Assembly (NCBI RefSeq): GCF_018130245.1 | Contig: NZ_JAFCKP010000003.1 | Coordinates: 1-64,000, forward strand | DNA from: Bradyrhizobium sp. SZCCT0231 | Lineage (GTDB): Bacteria > Pseudomonadota > Alphaproteobacteria > Rhizobiales > Xanthobacteraceae | Length of the DNA stretch: 64,000 nt | Reading direction: 5' to 3' | In this document: positions 7,759-15,515 of the stretch, in pieces | Numbering within the stretch: the first letter of the stretch is position 1 | Layout of the letters: the number at the start of each line of letters is the position of its first letter | Position numbers and translations under genes: made by a program | The notes under the pieces: model-generated | What the model was told of the DNA's origin: nothing | Seen by the model: the letters and a program-made list of their open reading frames with translations, nothing else | The model's database searches: none

Positions 7759-7878
7759 CGTCCCGGCGAACGCCGGGATCCACAGCCACCGGGGGTAATT
7801 ATTGAGCACAATCGGGGGCCCATCTCGTTTCAACAACAAGGCCCTGGGGTTATGGGTCCCGGCGTCCGCCGGGACGAC
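7759..7878. repeat. Dispersed inverted repeat (GTCCCGGCGAACGCCGGGA type)
   Basis: The left end CGTCCCGGCGAACGCCGGGA and the right end TCCCGGCGTCCGCCGGGACG pair with each other, and each is also self-complementary. The middle has GGGTAATTATT and GGGGTTATGGGTCCC segments. It lies in the gap between DUF2948 and hisD, where no other gene is visible. Confidence 0.75.
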
Positions 7879-7975
7879 ATCTCGCAAGGGTTGACGGCGG
7901 GTGGCCGCCGCGCCATTGAGCAGGGGACCGGTGCGCCGATCCGCCCCTCAAGACCAGCCAGAAGCCAAGCGAAAC

Positions 7976-9271
7976 ATGCCCGTTCGCCTCGACCGCAGCA
8001 GCGCCGATTTTGACCAGCGATTCGCCGCCTTCCTCGCCGCCAAGCGCGAGGCTTCGGCCGATGTCGAGGCCGCCGCGCGCGCGATCGTCGATGACGTGGC
8101 CAAACGTGGCGATGCCGCCCTGCTCGAAGCCACGGCAAAGTTCGACCGGCTGACGCTGGATGCTTCGGAGTTGCGGGTGTCCGCCGCCGAGATCGAGGCC
8201 GCCGTGAACGCCTGCGAGCCTGCGACGCTGGATGCGCTCAAGCTGGCGCGGGACCGCATCGAGACTTATCACCGCCGCCAGCTGCCGAAGGACGAGCGCT
8301 TCACCGATCCGCTCGGCGTCGAGCTCGGCTGGCGCTACACCGCGATCGAATCCGCGGGCCTCTATGTGCCGGGCGGCACTGCCGCCTATCCGTCATCAGT
8401 GCTGATGAACTCCGTGCCGGCGAAAGTCGCCGGCGTTGCGCGCCTCGTGATGGTGGTGCCCTCGCCGGACGGCAAGCTCAATCCGCTGGTGCTGGCGGCG
8501 GCGCATCTCGGTGGCGTCACCGAGATCTACCGTGTCGGCGGCGCGCAGGCGGTGGCCGCGCTCGCGCACGGCACCGCGACCATCGCGCCGGTCGCCAAGA
8601 TCGTCGGCCCCGGCAATGCCTATGTCGCCGCCGCCAAGCGGCTGGTGTTCGGCAAGGTCGGTATCGACATGATCGCCGGCCCCTCGGAGGTGCTCGTCAT
8701 CGCCGATGACACCGGCAATGCCGACTGGATCGCCGCTGACCTGCTGGCGCAGGCCGAGCACGATGCGAGCGCACAGTCGATCCTGATCACGGACTCGGCG
8801 CGCCTCGCCGCCGACGTCGAAAAGGCGGTCGAAGCGCAGCTGAAGACGCTGCCGCGTGCCGCGATCGCCAGCGCGTCCTGGGCCGATTTCGGCGCCGTGA
8901 TCATGGTGAAGAACTTGGGCGACGCAATCCCGCTCGCCGACGCCATCGCGGCCGAGCATCTCGAGATCATGACCGTTGATCCCGACGCGCTCGCGGCAAA
9001 GATCCGCAATGCCGGCGCGGTGTTCCTCGGGCCGCATACGCCCGAGGCGATCGGCGACTACGTCGGCGGCTCCAACCACGTGCTGCCGACGGCGCGCTCG
9101 GCGCGATTTTCCTCAGGCCTGTCGGTGCACGACTTCATGAAGCGCACCTCGATCCTGAAATGCGGACCCGATCAATTGCGTGCGCTGGGTCCGGCCGCGA
9201 TGACGCTCGGCAAGGCGGAGGGGCTGGACGCCCATTCGCGCTCGGTTGGATTGCGCCTCAATCTGTCATGA
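7976..9271 (+). CDS. hisD: Histidinol dehydrogenase
   Basis: A 431-residue enzyme catalysing the last two oxidations of histidine biosynthesis, L-histidinol to L-histidine with 2 NAD+. Length matches the family. Signature segments include [52 protein letters not shown] and [11 protein letters not shown]. The zinc and catalytic-base region is DLLAQAEHD, and the C-terminal [21 protein letters not shown] carries the conserved His residues. I choose the ATG at 7976 ([12 protein letters not shown]) because the preceding frame, up to 7901, runs through repeat sequence. It overlaps the next gene by ATGA and so leads an operon with UPF0262 and the phosphatase. Confidence 0.97.
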   Translation: MPVRLDRSSADFDQRFAAFLAAKREASADVEAAARAIVDDVAKRGDAALLEATAKFDRLTLDASELRVSAAEIEAAVNACEPATLDALKLARDRIETYHRRQLPKDERFTDPLGVELGWRYTAIESAGLYVPGGTAAYPSSVLMNSVPAKVAGVARLVMVVPSPDGKLNPLVLAAAHLGGVTEIYRVGGAQAVAALAHGTATIAPVAKIVGPGNAYVAAAKRLVFGKVGIDMIAGPSEVLVIADDTGNADWIAADLLAQAEHDASAQSILITDSARLAADVEKAVEAQLKTLPRAAIASASWADFGAVIMVKNLGDAIPLADAIAAEHLEIMTVDPDALAAKIRNAGAVFLGPHTPEAIGDYVGGSNHVLPTARSARFSSGLSVHDFMKRTSILKCGPDQLRALGPAAMTLGKAEGLDAHSRSVGLRLNLS

Positions 9272-9765
9272 CAAAGCCGCCCGAACAGGACGACTCGACC
9301 AATCGTATCGTCGGCGTCACGCTCGACGAGGACTCGATCGGCCGTTCCGGGCCGGACATCGAGCATGAGCGGGCGATCGCGATCTACGATCTGATCGAGC
9401 AGAATTTGTTCGCGCCCGAGGGTGCCGAGGGCAAGGGCCCGTTCACGCTGCATATCGGCATCACCGGCAACCGGTTGATGTTCGACATCCGCCGCGAGGA
9501 CGGATCGCCCGTGGTCGCGCATCTGTTGTCGCTGACGCCGTTCCGGCGGATCGTGAAGGACTATTTCATGATCTGCGACAGCTACTACCAGGCGATCCGC
9601 ACCGCGACCCCGGACAAGATCGAGGCCATCGACATGGGCCGCCGCGGCATCCATGACGAGGGATCGCGCACGCTCCAGGAGCGGCTGAAGGGCAAGGTGC
9701 GGGTCGATTTCGAGACCTCGCGCCGGCTGTTCACGCTCATTACTGTCCTTCATTGGAAGGGCTAG
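9268..9765 (+). CDS. UPF0262 family protein
   Basis: A 165-residue protein starting at the ATG that overlaps the hisD stop. It matches the alphaproteobacterial UPF0262 family: [53 protein letters not shown], and the Gly/Arg stretch [21 protein letters not shown]. It has no signal peptide, membrane helix or known catalytic motif. The family lies between hisD and a low-molecular-weight phosphatase across Rhizobiales. The function is unknown. Confidence 0.9.
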   Translation: MTKPPEQDDSTNRIVGVTLDEDSIGRSGPDIEHERAIAIYDLIEQNLFAPEGAEGKGPFTLHIGITGNRLMFDIRREDGSPVVAHLLSLTPFRRIVKDYFMICDSYYQAIRTATPDKIEAIDMGRRGIHDEGSRTLQERLKGKVRVDFETSRRLFTLITVLHWKG

Positions 9766-9770
9766 GCGCG

Positions 9771-10238
9771 ATGGCGGGTCCGCCACGCGCACGCGATCCA
9801 CAATCGGTGCTGTTCGCCTGTGCGATGAACAGCGTGCGCTCGCCGATGGCCGAGAGCCTGTTGCAGCACATGTTTCCGCAGGGCCTCTACGTGAAGTCGG
9901 CCGGCAGCAGGAAGGGCGAGCTCGATCCATTCGCAGTGGTCGTGATGGCCGAGCTCGGCCAGGACATCTCGGCTCACAAGCCGCAGACCTTCGAGGAGCT
10001 GGAGGACTGGGAGGGGCTGAATTTCGACCTCATCATCACGCTCTCGCCCGAGGCGCATCACAAGGCGCTGGAGCTGACGCGGACACTCGCGGCCGAGGTC
10101 GAATACTGGCCGATGCAGGATCCCACCACCATCGAAGGCAGCCGCGACCAGAAGCTCGCCGCCTACCGCGAGGTCTGCGATCAGCTCTTGATGCGCATCC
10201 GCAAGCGGTTTGCCAAGGTGGGGGCAGCATCGGAGTGA
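9771..10238 (+). CDS. Low-molecular-weight tyrosine phosphatase / arsenate-reductase-like protein
   Basis: A 155-residue protein with the LMW-PTP P-loop C17-AMNSV-R23-S (C-x5-R). The general acid Asp lies in WPMQDPT near residue 116. The fold and length fit LMW-PTP/ArsC-type enzymes. The P-loop is followed by SPMAE, the usual helix start. Extra Cys residues needed for thioredoxin-coupled arsenate reduction are not obvious, so a phosphatase role is more likely, but the substrate is unknown. The start is taken at 9771, five bases after the UPF0262 stop; an upstream in-frame ATG at 9753 lies within that gene. It is the third gene of the hisD operon. Confidence 0.85.
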   Translation: MAGPPRARDPQSVLFACAMNSVRSPMAESLLQHMFPQGLYVKSAGSRKGELDPFAVVVMAELGQDISAHKPQTFEELEDWEGLNFDLIITLSPEAHHKALELTRTLAAEVEYWPMQDPTTIEGSRDQKLAAYREVCDQLLMRIRKRFAKVGAASE

Positions 10239-10240
10239 TC

Positions 10241-10400
10241 TCGTGTCCCGGACGCGGCGCAGCGTGCCACAAGCGCGTTTACGCGCGTCTTCGACACGCT
10301 TGGCGCTGCAGAGCCGGGGCCCATCTCACCGCGATCTGCCGTGCATGGGTCCCGGCTCAGCGTCGCGGCATTTCATGCCGCGCCGCGTCCGGGACACGAG
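10241..10400. repeat. Dispersed inverted repeat (CGTGTCCCGGACGC type), copy 1
   Basis: TCGTGTCCCGGACGCGGCGC at the left end pairs with GCGTCCGGGACACGA at the right end, with a central GGTCCCGGCTC block. A second copy is at 28615-28752. It fills the gap between the phosphatase and maf. The rest, 10401-10549, shows no gene. Confidence 0.8.
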
Positions 10401-10549
10401 ACCTCCCGTAACACCCGCGTCACAGAGCGCAGGCACAGCCATGTCGGAAACCTCGAACCACCAAACCTCCGGTTCCCGGGTTGTGAAACCGGCCCCCTTC
10501 CGATAGGTTCCGCGCGCAATTCACCCCGCTACATCCCCCAAATCACCTG

Positions 10550-11179
10550 ATGCTTGGCCGCCCCAAATTCGTACTTGCCTCCGGTTCGCCGCGTCGGCTG
10601 TCGCTGCTCAACCAGGCCGGCATCGAGCCGGACGCGCTCCGGCCGGCCGACGTCGACGAGACGCCGAGGCGGGGCGAGCTGCCGCGCGCCTGCGCCAACC
10701 GGCTCGCAAGGGCCAAAGCTGACGCCGCGCTGAAATCGGTGCAACTCGACGACGAGCTGCGCGGCGCCTTCATCCTCGCGGCGGACACGGTGGTGGCGGT
10801 CGGTCGCCGCATCCTGCCCAAGGCCAATCTGGTCGATGAGGCCGCGCAGTGCCTGCGGCTGCTGTCGGGCCGCAACCACCGCGTCTACACCGCGATCTGC
10901 CTCGTCACGCCGCGCGAAGCCTTCCGTCAGCGCCTGGTCGAGACCCGCGTGCGCTTCAAGCGTCTCTCGGAGGACGACATCCAGGCCTATATCGGCTCCG
11001 GCGAATGGCGCGGCAAAGCCGGCGGCTATGCCGTGCAGGGCATCGCCGGTTCCTTCGTGGTGAAGATGGTGGGGTCCTACAGCAACGTCGTCGGCCTGCC
11101 GCTCTACGAAACCACGGCGCTGCTCGGCGGCGAAGGTTTTCCGATCCGCTTCGGCTGGCTCAACGCCACCGCGGTGTGA
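10550..11179 (+). CDS. maf: Maf family nucleoside triphosphate pyrophosphatase
   Basis: A 209-residue protein of the Maf/YhdE/YceF family, which hydrolyses dTTP, UTP or modified NTPs to the monophosphate. The N-terminal signature is [12 protein letters not shown], followed by the VDETP motif, AADTVVAVG with the catalytic Asp, and [30 protein letters not shown]. The GxAGGYxVQG form is shared by the dTTPase/UTPase-type group, so that activity is more likely than m7GTPase; this is inference. No clear Shine-Dalgarno is seen, consistent with a start very near a promoter. It is followed by yacG. Confidence 0.92.
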   Translation: MLGRPKFVLASGSPRRLSLLNQAGIEPDALRPADVDETPRRGELPRACANRLARAKADAALKSVQLDDELRGAFILAADTVVAVGRRILPKANLVDEAAQCLRLLSGRNHRVYTAICLVTPREAFRQRLVETRVRFKRLSEDDIQAYIGSGEWRGKAGGYAVQGIAGSFVVKMVGSYSNVVGLPLYETTALLGGEGFPIRFGWLNATAV

Positions 11180-11333
11180 GTGCGACGGCTGGCTGACAAG
11201 AATCTCGAAAACAACCCCATGCACAGTAGAATGGCCCGGCCGGGTCCGGGCCGCGTCGCATGTGCCGTTGCACCAGGAACCCGTTTGCCGACAGGCGCTT
11301 GAACTTCCTCACCCCGTGTAAGCTGCGCACCTC

Positions 11334-11516
11334 ATGGACGACCAAGTCAAAAAGCCCGCCGGCCCACTCAAAACCTGCCCGATCTGCGGCAAGCCGCAGG
11401 CGCAGGCCACCCGCCCGTTCTGCTCCTCGCGCTGCCGCGACGTCGATTTGAACCGCTGGCTGAAAGGCTCCTACGTCATCCCCGGTCGCGATGACGACGT
11501 GGACGACGTCGAATAA
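11334..11516 (+). CDS. yacG: DNA gyrase inhibitor / zinc-binding YacG
   Basis: A 60-residue protein with one zinc site: C15-P-I-C18-GK and C30-SSR-C34-RDVDL, then the family's RWLKGSYVIPG. In E. coli YacG binds gyrase and inhibits its supercoiling. The acidic tail DDDVDDVE is usual. It follows maf by 154 bases, a gene order common in alphaproteobacteria. Confidence 0.95.
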   Translation: MDDQVKKPAGPLKTCPICGKPQAQATRPFCSSRCRDVDLNRWLKGSYVIPGRDDDVDDVE

Positions 11517-11577
11517 CTAAGTAAAATCAACTCATTACACGTGCGATCGATGCGCCGCGCGTAAGCCTTGGCAGGAA

Positions 11578-11603
11578 GGCCCGGCCTTGTGCACAGCCGG
11601 GCC
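11578..11603. terminator. GC hairpin after yacG
   Basis: GGCCCGGC pairs perfectly with GCCGGGCC around a 10-base loop, 61 bases after the yacG stop and 99 bases before tRNA-Phe. It lacks a T run, so termination is only probable. Confidence 0.45.
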
Positions 11604-11702
11604 GTGCCCCGCGAAGCCAAAGGCGAAGCGTGGGTGGACAGGCCGCTTCTAGCCCACTATAAACCGCCCGCTCGATGGGCTTTGGCCCCTCTCTTGGAGC
11701 AC

Positions 11703-11778
11703 GCCCAGGTAGCTCAGTTGGTAGAGCATGCGACTGAAAATCGCAGTGTCGGTGGTTCGATTCCGCCCCTGGGCACCA
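11703..11778 (+). tRNA. tRNA-Phe (anticodon GAA), CCA encoded
   Basis: A 76-base cloverleaf. The acceptor GCCCAGG pairs with CCTGGGC, followed by A and encoded CCA. The D-arm is GCTCAGTTGGTAGAGC. The anticodon stem TGCGA/TCGCA carries loop CTGAAAA (anticodon GAA), and the T-arm contains GGTTCGATTCC. Bases just downstream carry a decayed gene fragment, so this tRNA may mark an old integration junction. Confidence 0.97.
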
Positions 11779-11801
11779 TGACTACGATTTTGTGCGACGG
11801 C

Positions 11802-11968
11802 ATGGCGGGCTGCCGTCCGGACTACATGCCGGTCGTTCTGGCGGCACTCGAGGCCGCGCTGGGCCCGCTCTTCACCATCCATGGCTTGCTCTGCACGACG
11901 GGCTTCTCGAGTCCGATCATCGTCGTAAATGGACCGTCGCCCGAGAGATCGGGATGAATTTCGGCATC
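11802..11968 (+). pseudogene. Decayed, frameshifted fragment of a conserved (UGSC-neighbourhood) protein
   Basis: From 11802 one frame reads MAGCRPDYMPVVLAALEAAL, then IHGLLCTTGFSSPIIVVNGP, and stops at 11955-11957. Shifting frame at about 11935 continues sensibly as VAREIGMNFGI. Together they resemble the internal block AGC.PEY.PVVLAALEA ... VIVNGPIARE.GIN.G of a protein family often found with UGSC-motif (seleno)proteins; the family name is from memory and uncertain. Both the N-terminal and C-terminal parts are missing, and the fragment abuts the 3' end of the LysR gene. It is clearly a remnant, with a frameshift and two truncations. Confidence 0.5.
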
Positions 11969-11988
11969 AAGCGACAGCTCTACCGGGC

Positions 11989-12912
11989 TCACCGGCGCCG
12001 GCGCGCGCCGGCTTGAGCGTTGATCATCGACACGATCGTCTCTCGGATCCAGCGTTGACCGCTGTGTCCGTGACTGCGCTCGTGCCACACCATCCCGACT
12101 GCGAACCCGTCGATGGGGAATGGACAGTCGATCAATTTGAGCTTGTCGGCGCGGCCGACGACCAGCCGCTCCGGCACCAGGGCCACGAAGTCGGACCGGG
12201 CCACGATCTCGGGAACGAACAGGAATGAAGCGGCCGACAGCACCACTCGTCTTTTCTGTCCGAAGGCCCCCAGCGCGTCGTCCACGGGTGTGACGAAGTC
12301 ACCCCCGCGAAGCGACACGATCACGTGCTCCAGCTGGGCAAACTCCTTGACCGTGATCTTGCCGCGAAGTCGCGGGTGATCGCGGCGGCCAATGAGCACA
12401 TACCGCTCGTCGAACAGATGTCTGGTGCGAAGCCTGGGCGGGGCATCTTGCGGCGTCATCAGCGCGAGATCCACGTCGCCCCGCTCCATCTGTGTTTCCA
12501 GCTGCAGCAGATCCAGATTGCGGATCGCTACGCGTACCCCGGGCGCCCTCGTCCTGAGCTGCATGACCAGCGGTTCGACCAGCGCCGCCTGCAAATAATC
12601 CGTGCAGGCGATCGCGAAGCTCAACTTCGCTTTGGCGGGATCGAAGTGCCTGTGTGTGGCCACGGTGGCGCGAACCTGATCCAGCGCCCGGCGCAGCGGA
12701 TCGAGCAGTTCGATGGCCTTGACGGTTGGCGTCATCCCTCGCTGGGCAGGGATCAGCAACAAGTCATCGAATTCATTCCTGAGGCGATTCAGCTGGGCGC
12801 TGACTGCGGGTTGGCTCAGGTGCAGGCGGGCGGCGGCTTTAGTCACGTTCTGCTCCACGAGCAGCGCCTCCAGCGTGACGAGCAGATTGAGGTCGAGGCG
12901 GTTGGTATCCAT
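11989..12912 (-). CDS. LysR family transcriptional regulator (NodD/NahR-like subgroup)
   Basis: A 307-residue regulator. The helix-turn-helix is at residues 8-65 (LDLNLLVTLEALLVEQNVTKAAARLHLSQPAVSAQLNRLR), and the effector domain holds GDVDLALMTP and the family's final VPER.. region. The start is taken at MDTNRLDLNL (12912), the normal LysR beginning. The upstream codon at 12948 would add 12 untypical residues. The C-terminus ends in a run of Arg, beside a gene remnant. It is divergent from the quinone-oxidoreductase-like gene at 13016 and is its likely regulator. The inducer is unknown. Confidence 0.9.
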   Translation of the reverse strand: MDTNRLDLNLLVTLEALLVEQNVTKAAARLHLSQPAVSAQLNRLRNEFDDLLLIPAQRGMTPTVKAIELLDPLRRALDQVRATVATHRHFDPAKAKLSFAIACTDYLQAALVEPLVMQLRTRAPGVRVAIRNLDLLQLETQMERGDVDLALMTPQDAPPRLRTRHLFDERYVLIGRRDHPRLRGKITVKEFAQLEHVIVSLRGGDFVTPVDDALGAFGQKRRVVLSAASFLFVPEIVARSDFVALVPERLVVGRADKLKLIDCPFPIDGFAVGMVWHERSHGHSGQRWIRETIVSMINAQAGARRRR

Positions 12913-12932
12913 GCTGTGGATAGTAGCCGAGC

Positions 12933-12950
12933 ATTTCCGTGATTTCAAAT
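12933..12950. promoter_or_regulatory. Candidate LysR binding site
   Basis: ATTTCCGTGATTTCAAAT has complementary arms ATTT/AAAT and contains the LysR-type T-N11-A pattern. It lies in the 103-base divergent gap between lysR and the flavodoxin-fold oxidoreductase. AT-rich symmetry in a GC-rich genome supports it, but the motif is short. Confidence 0.35.
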
Positions 12951-13015
12951 ATAGCTGACGGTGGTGTTCTCTTGCCGGGACGAAGGTTCGTCTTTTCCGC
13001 TTGGGAGCTCAGTCC

Positions 13016-13843
13016 ATGAAAATTCTGCTGGTTTTCGCACATCCCGAACCGAATTCACTCAACGGAGCGCTCCGCGATATTGCAATCGAGGAGCTGAAGG
13101 CGCAGGGGCATGAGGTGCGCGTCAAGGACCTGTATGCCGACCGCTGGAAGTCGGAAGTCGACCGCGCTGACTTCCCGGCGTGGCCGCCCGGCGAGCGCTT
13201 CATCGCAGGCCTGGCCTCCAAGAAGGCTTTCGAATCCGACACCCTCACTGCGGACGTGAAAGCCGAAATCGAGAGCCTGCTTTGGGCAGACACGTTGATC
13301 CTTCAGTTTCCGCTGTGGTGGTACAGCATGCCGGCCATCCTGAAGGGATGGGTCGAACGAGTGTTTGCATACGGGTTCGCTTACGGGGTTGGCGAACACA
13401 GCGAACAGCGTTGGGGTGATCGTTTCGGGGAAGGCACGCTGGCCGGCAAGCGGGCCATGTTGGTGGTGACGACCGGTGGTTGGGAGGACCACTACTCGGA
13501 TCGCGGCGTCAACGGTCCGATCGACGACCTCTTGTTCCCGATCAACCACGGGATCCTGTATTATCCGGGCTACGACGTGCTGCCGCCGTTTCTCGTCTAC
13601 AGAGTGGATCGTTTCAGCGATGGTGAATTCGATCGCGCGGCCGAGCGCCTGCGCGGGCGCATGAGAACCATCGAGACAACGGCGCCGATTCCCTACCGGC
13701 AACAGAACGGGGGCGACTACTTCATCCCCAGCATGCAACTGAAGCCCGGGCTTGAGGACGCAGGTGCGTCGGGCTTTTCGCTGCATGTGAGCCGCGCCAG
13801 CGCGACGGAAAGTTCGAGAGCCAAATCGGGAGGAGTGCATTGA
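13016..13843 (+). CDS. NAD(P)H dehydrogenase (quinone), flavodoxin-like fold
   Basis: A 275-residue member of the DT-diaphorase/MdaB/KefF family, reducing quinones or azo compounds with NAD(P)H and bound FAD/FMN. The N-terminal FAHPEPNSLNGALRDIAIEELKAQGHEV is the family phosphate-binding loop. LILQFPLWWYSMPAILKGWVERVF is the signature central segment, and VVTTGGWEDHYSDRG contacts the flavin. It is longer than typical (about 190-230), with an extra C-terminal tail that looks unstructured. A GGGAG sequence 9 bases before the ATG supports the start at 13016. It is divergent from LysR, suggesting stress- or substrate-inducible expression. Confidence 0.9.
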   Translation: MKILLVFAHPEPNSLNGALRDIAIEELKAQGHEVRVKDLYADRWKSEVDRADFPAWPPGERFIAGLASKKAFESDTLTADVKAEIESLLWADTLILQFPLWWYSMPAILKGWVERVFAYGFAYGVGEHSEQRWGDRFGEGTLAGKRAMLVVTTGGWEDHYSDRGVNGPIDDLLFPINHGILYYPGYDVLPPFLVYRVDRFSDGEFDRAAERLRGRMRTIETTAPIPYRQQNGGDYFIPSMQLKPGLEDAGASGFSLHVSRASATESSRAKSGGVH

Positions 13844-13916
13844 GAGGTCGCCGCTTTCGGAGGGCAAGTGGAAGCGCCGGGGAACACGCGCGCCACGTCG
13901 AAGCGCGCATCGTCAG

Positions 13917-14087
13917 TCAGCGAAGCACGCCGTTCGTCCGTAGCGAATGCACGAAATCGATCACCGCCAGAATCATCACGCCAACAACAATGACGATGAG
14001 CGGGATGGCCTTGATCCAAACCACCAGGATTCCAAGAAATGTCATCACAAGCGCGAGGCCGATGATTCCGGTGATCAGATTGGTCAT
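13917..14087 (-). CDS. 56-residue two-helix membrane peptide, coupled to the amidase gene
   Basis: Read on the minus strand from the ATG at 14085-14087, which overlaps the amidase stop as ATGA. The product begins MTNLITGIIGLALVMTFLGI. It is strongly hydrophobic: a helix at about 5-24, a short WIKAI turn, a second helix at about 29-46 (PLIVIVVGVMILAVIDF), and a basic tail ending RTNGVLR. An AAAAGGAAA ribosome binding site lies 5 bases upstream. The overlap, ribosome binding site and coherent membrane topology argue that it is real. It is the last gene of the TRAP/amidase operon. Similar small proteins occur in bradyrhizobial TRAP operons as far as I recall, but no function is known. Confidence 0.65.
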   Translation of the reverse strand: MTNLITGIIGLALVMTFLGILVVWIKAIPLIVIVVGVMILAVIDFVHSLRTNGVLR

Positions 14088-15484
14088 CGCACTTTCCTTT
14101 TCTCCGCACCGGGGCCCGATTGCGACCCAGCGCTCGGGACTTTGCGCCGACCGCCACGACGAGTGTGCCCGACTTTATTGACGAGCCAGTGCGCCGTGCG
14201 TAAGAGGCGGGCATCGTTGCCGCGACGGCCGACAAGCTGAACGCCCAGCGGAAGGCCGGTTTCGGAGCTCATCAATGGCAGGCTGATGGCGGGCACACCG
14301 AGATAGGTCCAGCTCGTGCAGAAAATCGGGCTGCCGGTCGTCTCGATTCCGGGCGCCTCGCCTGGCGCCGCGGGCGTCAGGACGGCGTCGTATTCGTCGA
14401 AAACATGGTCCAGACCCCGGTTGAGGGATGTAATCCCGGCCAGGGCATTGCAATAATCCACCGCGAGATGTGTGCGGCCGCGCTCGATCGCCTGCCGCAG
14501 CCGAGTGCTGAGCTTGTCGCCGCCTCGCTGGTAGTCACGCCGCAGATTGTGCGCCATGTCAACTTCCATGATGATGCGGTGCATATCGACGACCTTGTCG
14601 AAGCTTGGACCAAGCTCGACTTCGCTCGAAGCCTCGCCCAAAGCCTCGACAAGCTCAGCAAAGGCGTCACGCGTCACCGGCTCGGCCTGATCCCAGACCG
14701 CAGAGCGCACAAAGGCAAAGCGCGGTGGCAACGGCGGCTCGCTCGCCGCTACGGCGGAGAATGGCGGACGCGCAACAGGCCGCGTGTCCGGATCCTCCTG
14801 ATCGAACCCGACCAATACCTCGGCCAGCAGCGCCACGTCCTCGACGCTGCGCCCGAACACGCCGACATGATCGAGTGTGCGCGACAATTCGAGCGCGCCG
14901 CTGCGCGGAATGAGGCCGTGCGTGGGCTTGAAGCCGACCACGCCGCAGAAGGCGGCAGGACGGATCACCGAGCCGTTGGTCTGCGAGCCGATGGCACCTG
15001 GCACCATCAGCGCCGCAACGGCCGCGGCGGAGCCCGAGGACGATCCGCCGGGCGTGTGATCCCGGTTGTGCGGATTTCGGGTCTTGCCCGGATTGTAATA
15101 CGCGTACTCGGTGGTCACCGTCTTGCCGAGGATCACAGCTCCTGCCGCGCGCAGACGCGCCACGGCCGCCGCATCGCGGCGCGGCGTGCGTCCGGCCCAA
15201 AGACTTGATCCGAATTCCGTCGGCATGTCGCCGGTGTCGAAGATATCCTTGATGCCGACCGGGACGCCGTGCAGCGGCCCCGTCGCCTTGCCTTGCTTGC
15301 GATGATCGTCGGCGGCCTCGGCCTGCTGCATCGCGTGGTCGCGATCGAGGAACGCCCACGCATGGATATCGCGATCGACCTCATCGATGCGCCTGAGGCA
15401 GTCGCCGACGAGCTCCACTGAGCTGAGCCGGCCGTCGCGGATGCCGGCCGCCGCTTCCATGAGGCCGAGCGTGTTGAGGCTCAT
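14084..15484 (-). CDS. Amidase (amidase signature family)
   Basis: A 466-residue AS-family hydrolase with a Ser-cisSer-Lys triad. Lys79 is in GVPVGIKDIFDTGD, the cis-Ser region is TPGGSSSGSAAAVAA (148-150), and the nucleophile Ser172 is in GSQTNGSVIRPAAFCG. The N-terminal helix (LGLMEAAAGIRDGRLSSVELV) and HGLIPRSGALELSRTLDHVG are also typical. The ATG at 15484 has an AAAGG ribosome binding site. An upstream in-frame ATG at 15529 would reach into dctM. It starts 31 bases after dctM, so it belongs to the TRAP operon and probably acts on the imported compound. It is not GatA: no gatC/gatB neighbours. The substrate is unknown. Confidence 0.9.
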   Translation of the reverse strand: MSLNTLGLMEAAAGIRDGRLSSVELVGDCLRRIDEVDRDIHAWAFLDRDHAMQQAEAADDHRKQGKATGPLHGVPVGIKDIFDTGDMPTEFGSSLWAGRTPRRDAAAVARLRAAGAVILGKTVTTEYAYYNPGKTRNPHNRDHTPGGSSSGSAAAVAALMVPGAIGSQTNGSVIRPAAFCGVVGFKPTHGLIPRSGALELSRTLDHVGVFGRSVEDVALLAEVLVGFDQEDPDTRPVARPPFSAVAASEPPLPPRFAFVRSAVWDQAEPVTRDAFAELVEALGEASSEVELGPSFDKVVDMHRIIMEVDMAHNLRRDYQRGGDKLSTRLRQAIERGRTHLAVDYCNALAGITSLNRGLDHVFDEYDAVLTPAAPGEAPGIETTGSPIFCTSWTYLGVPAISLPLMSSETGLPLGVQLVGRRGNDARLLRTAHWLVNKVGHTRRGGRRKVPSAGSQSGPGAEKRKVR

Positions 15485-15515
15485 GCGCAGCCTTTCGTCG
15501 GTTTGCCGGGCGCGC

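Noticed and set aside
14084-15484. Glu-tRNA(Gln) amidotransferase subunit GatA
   Set aside because: It has the amidase signature fold but no gatC/gatB neighbours, and it sits in a transporter operon.
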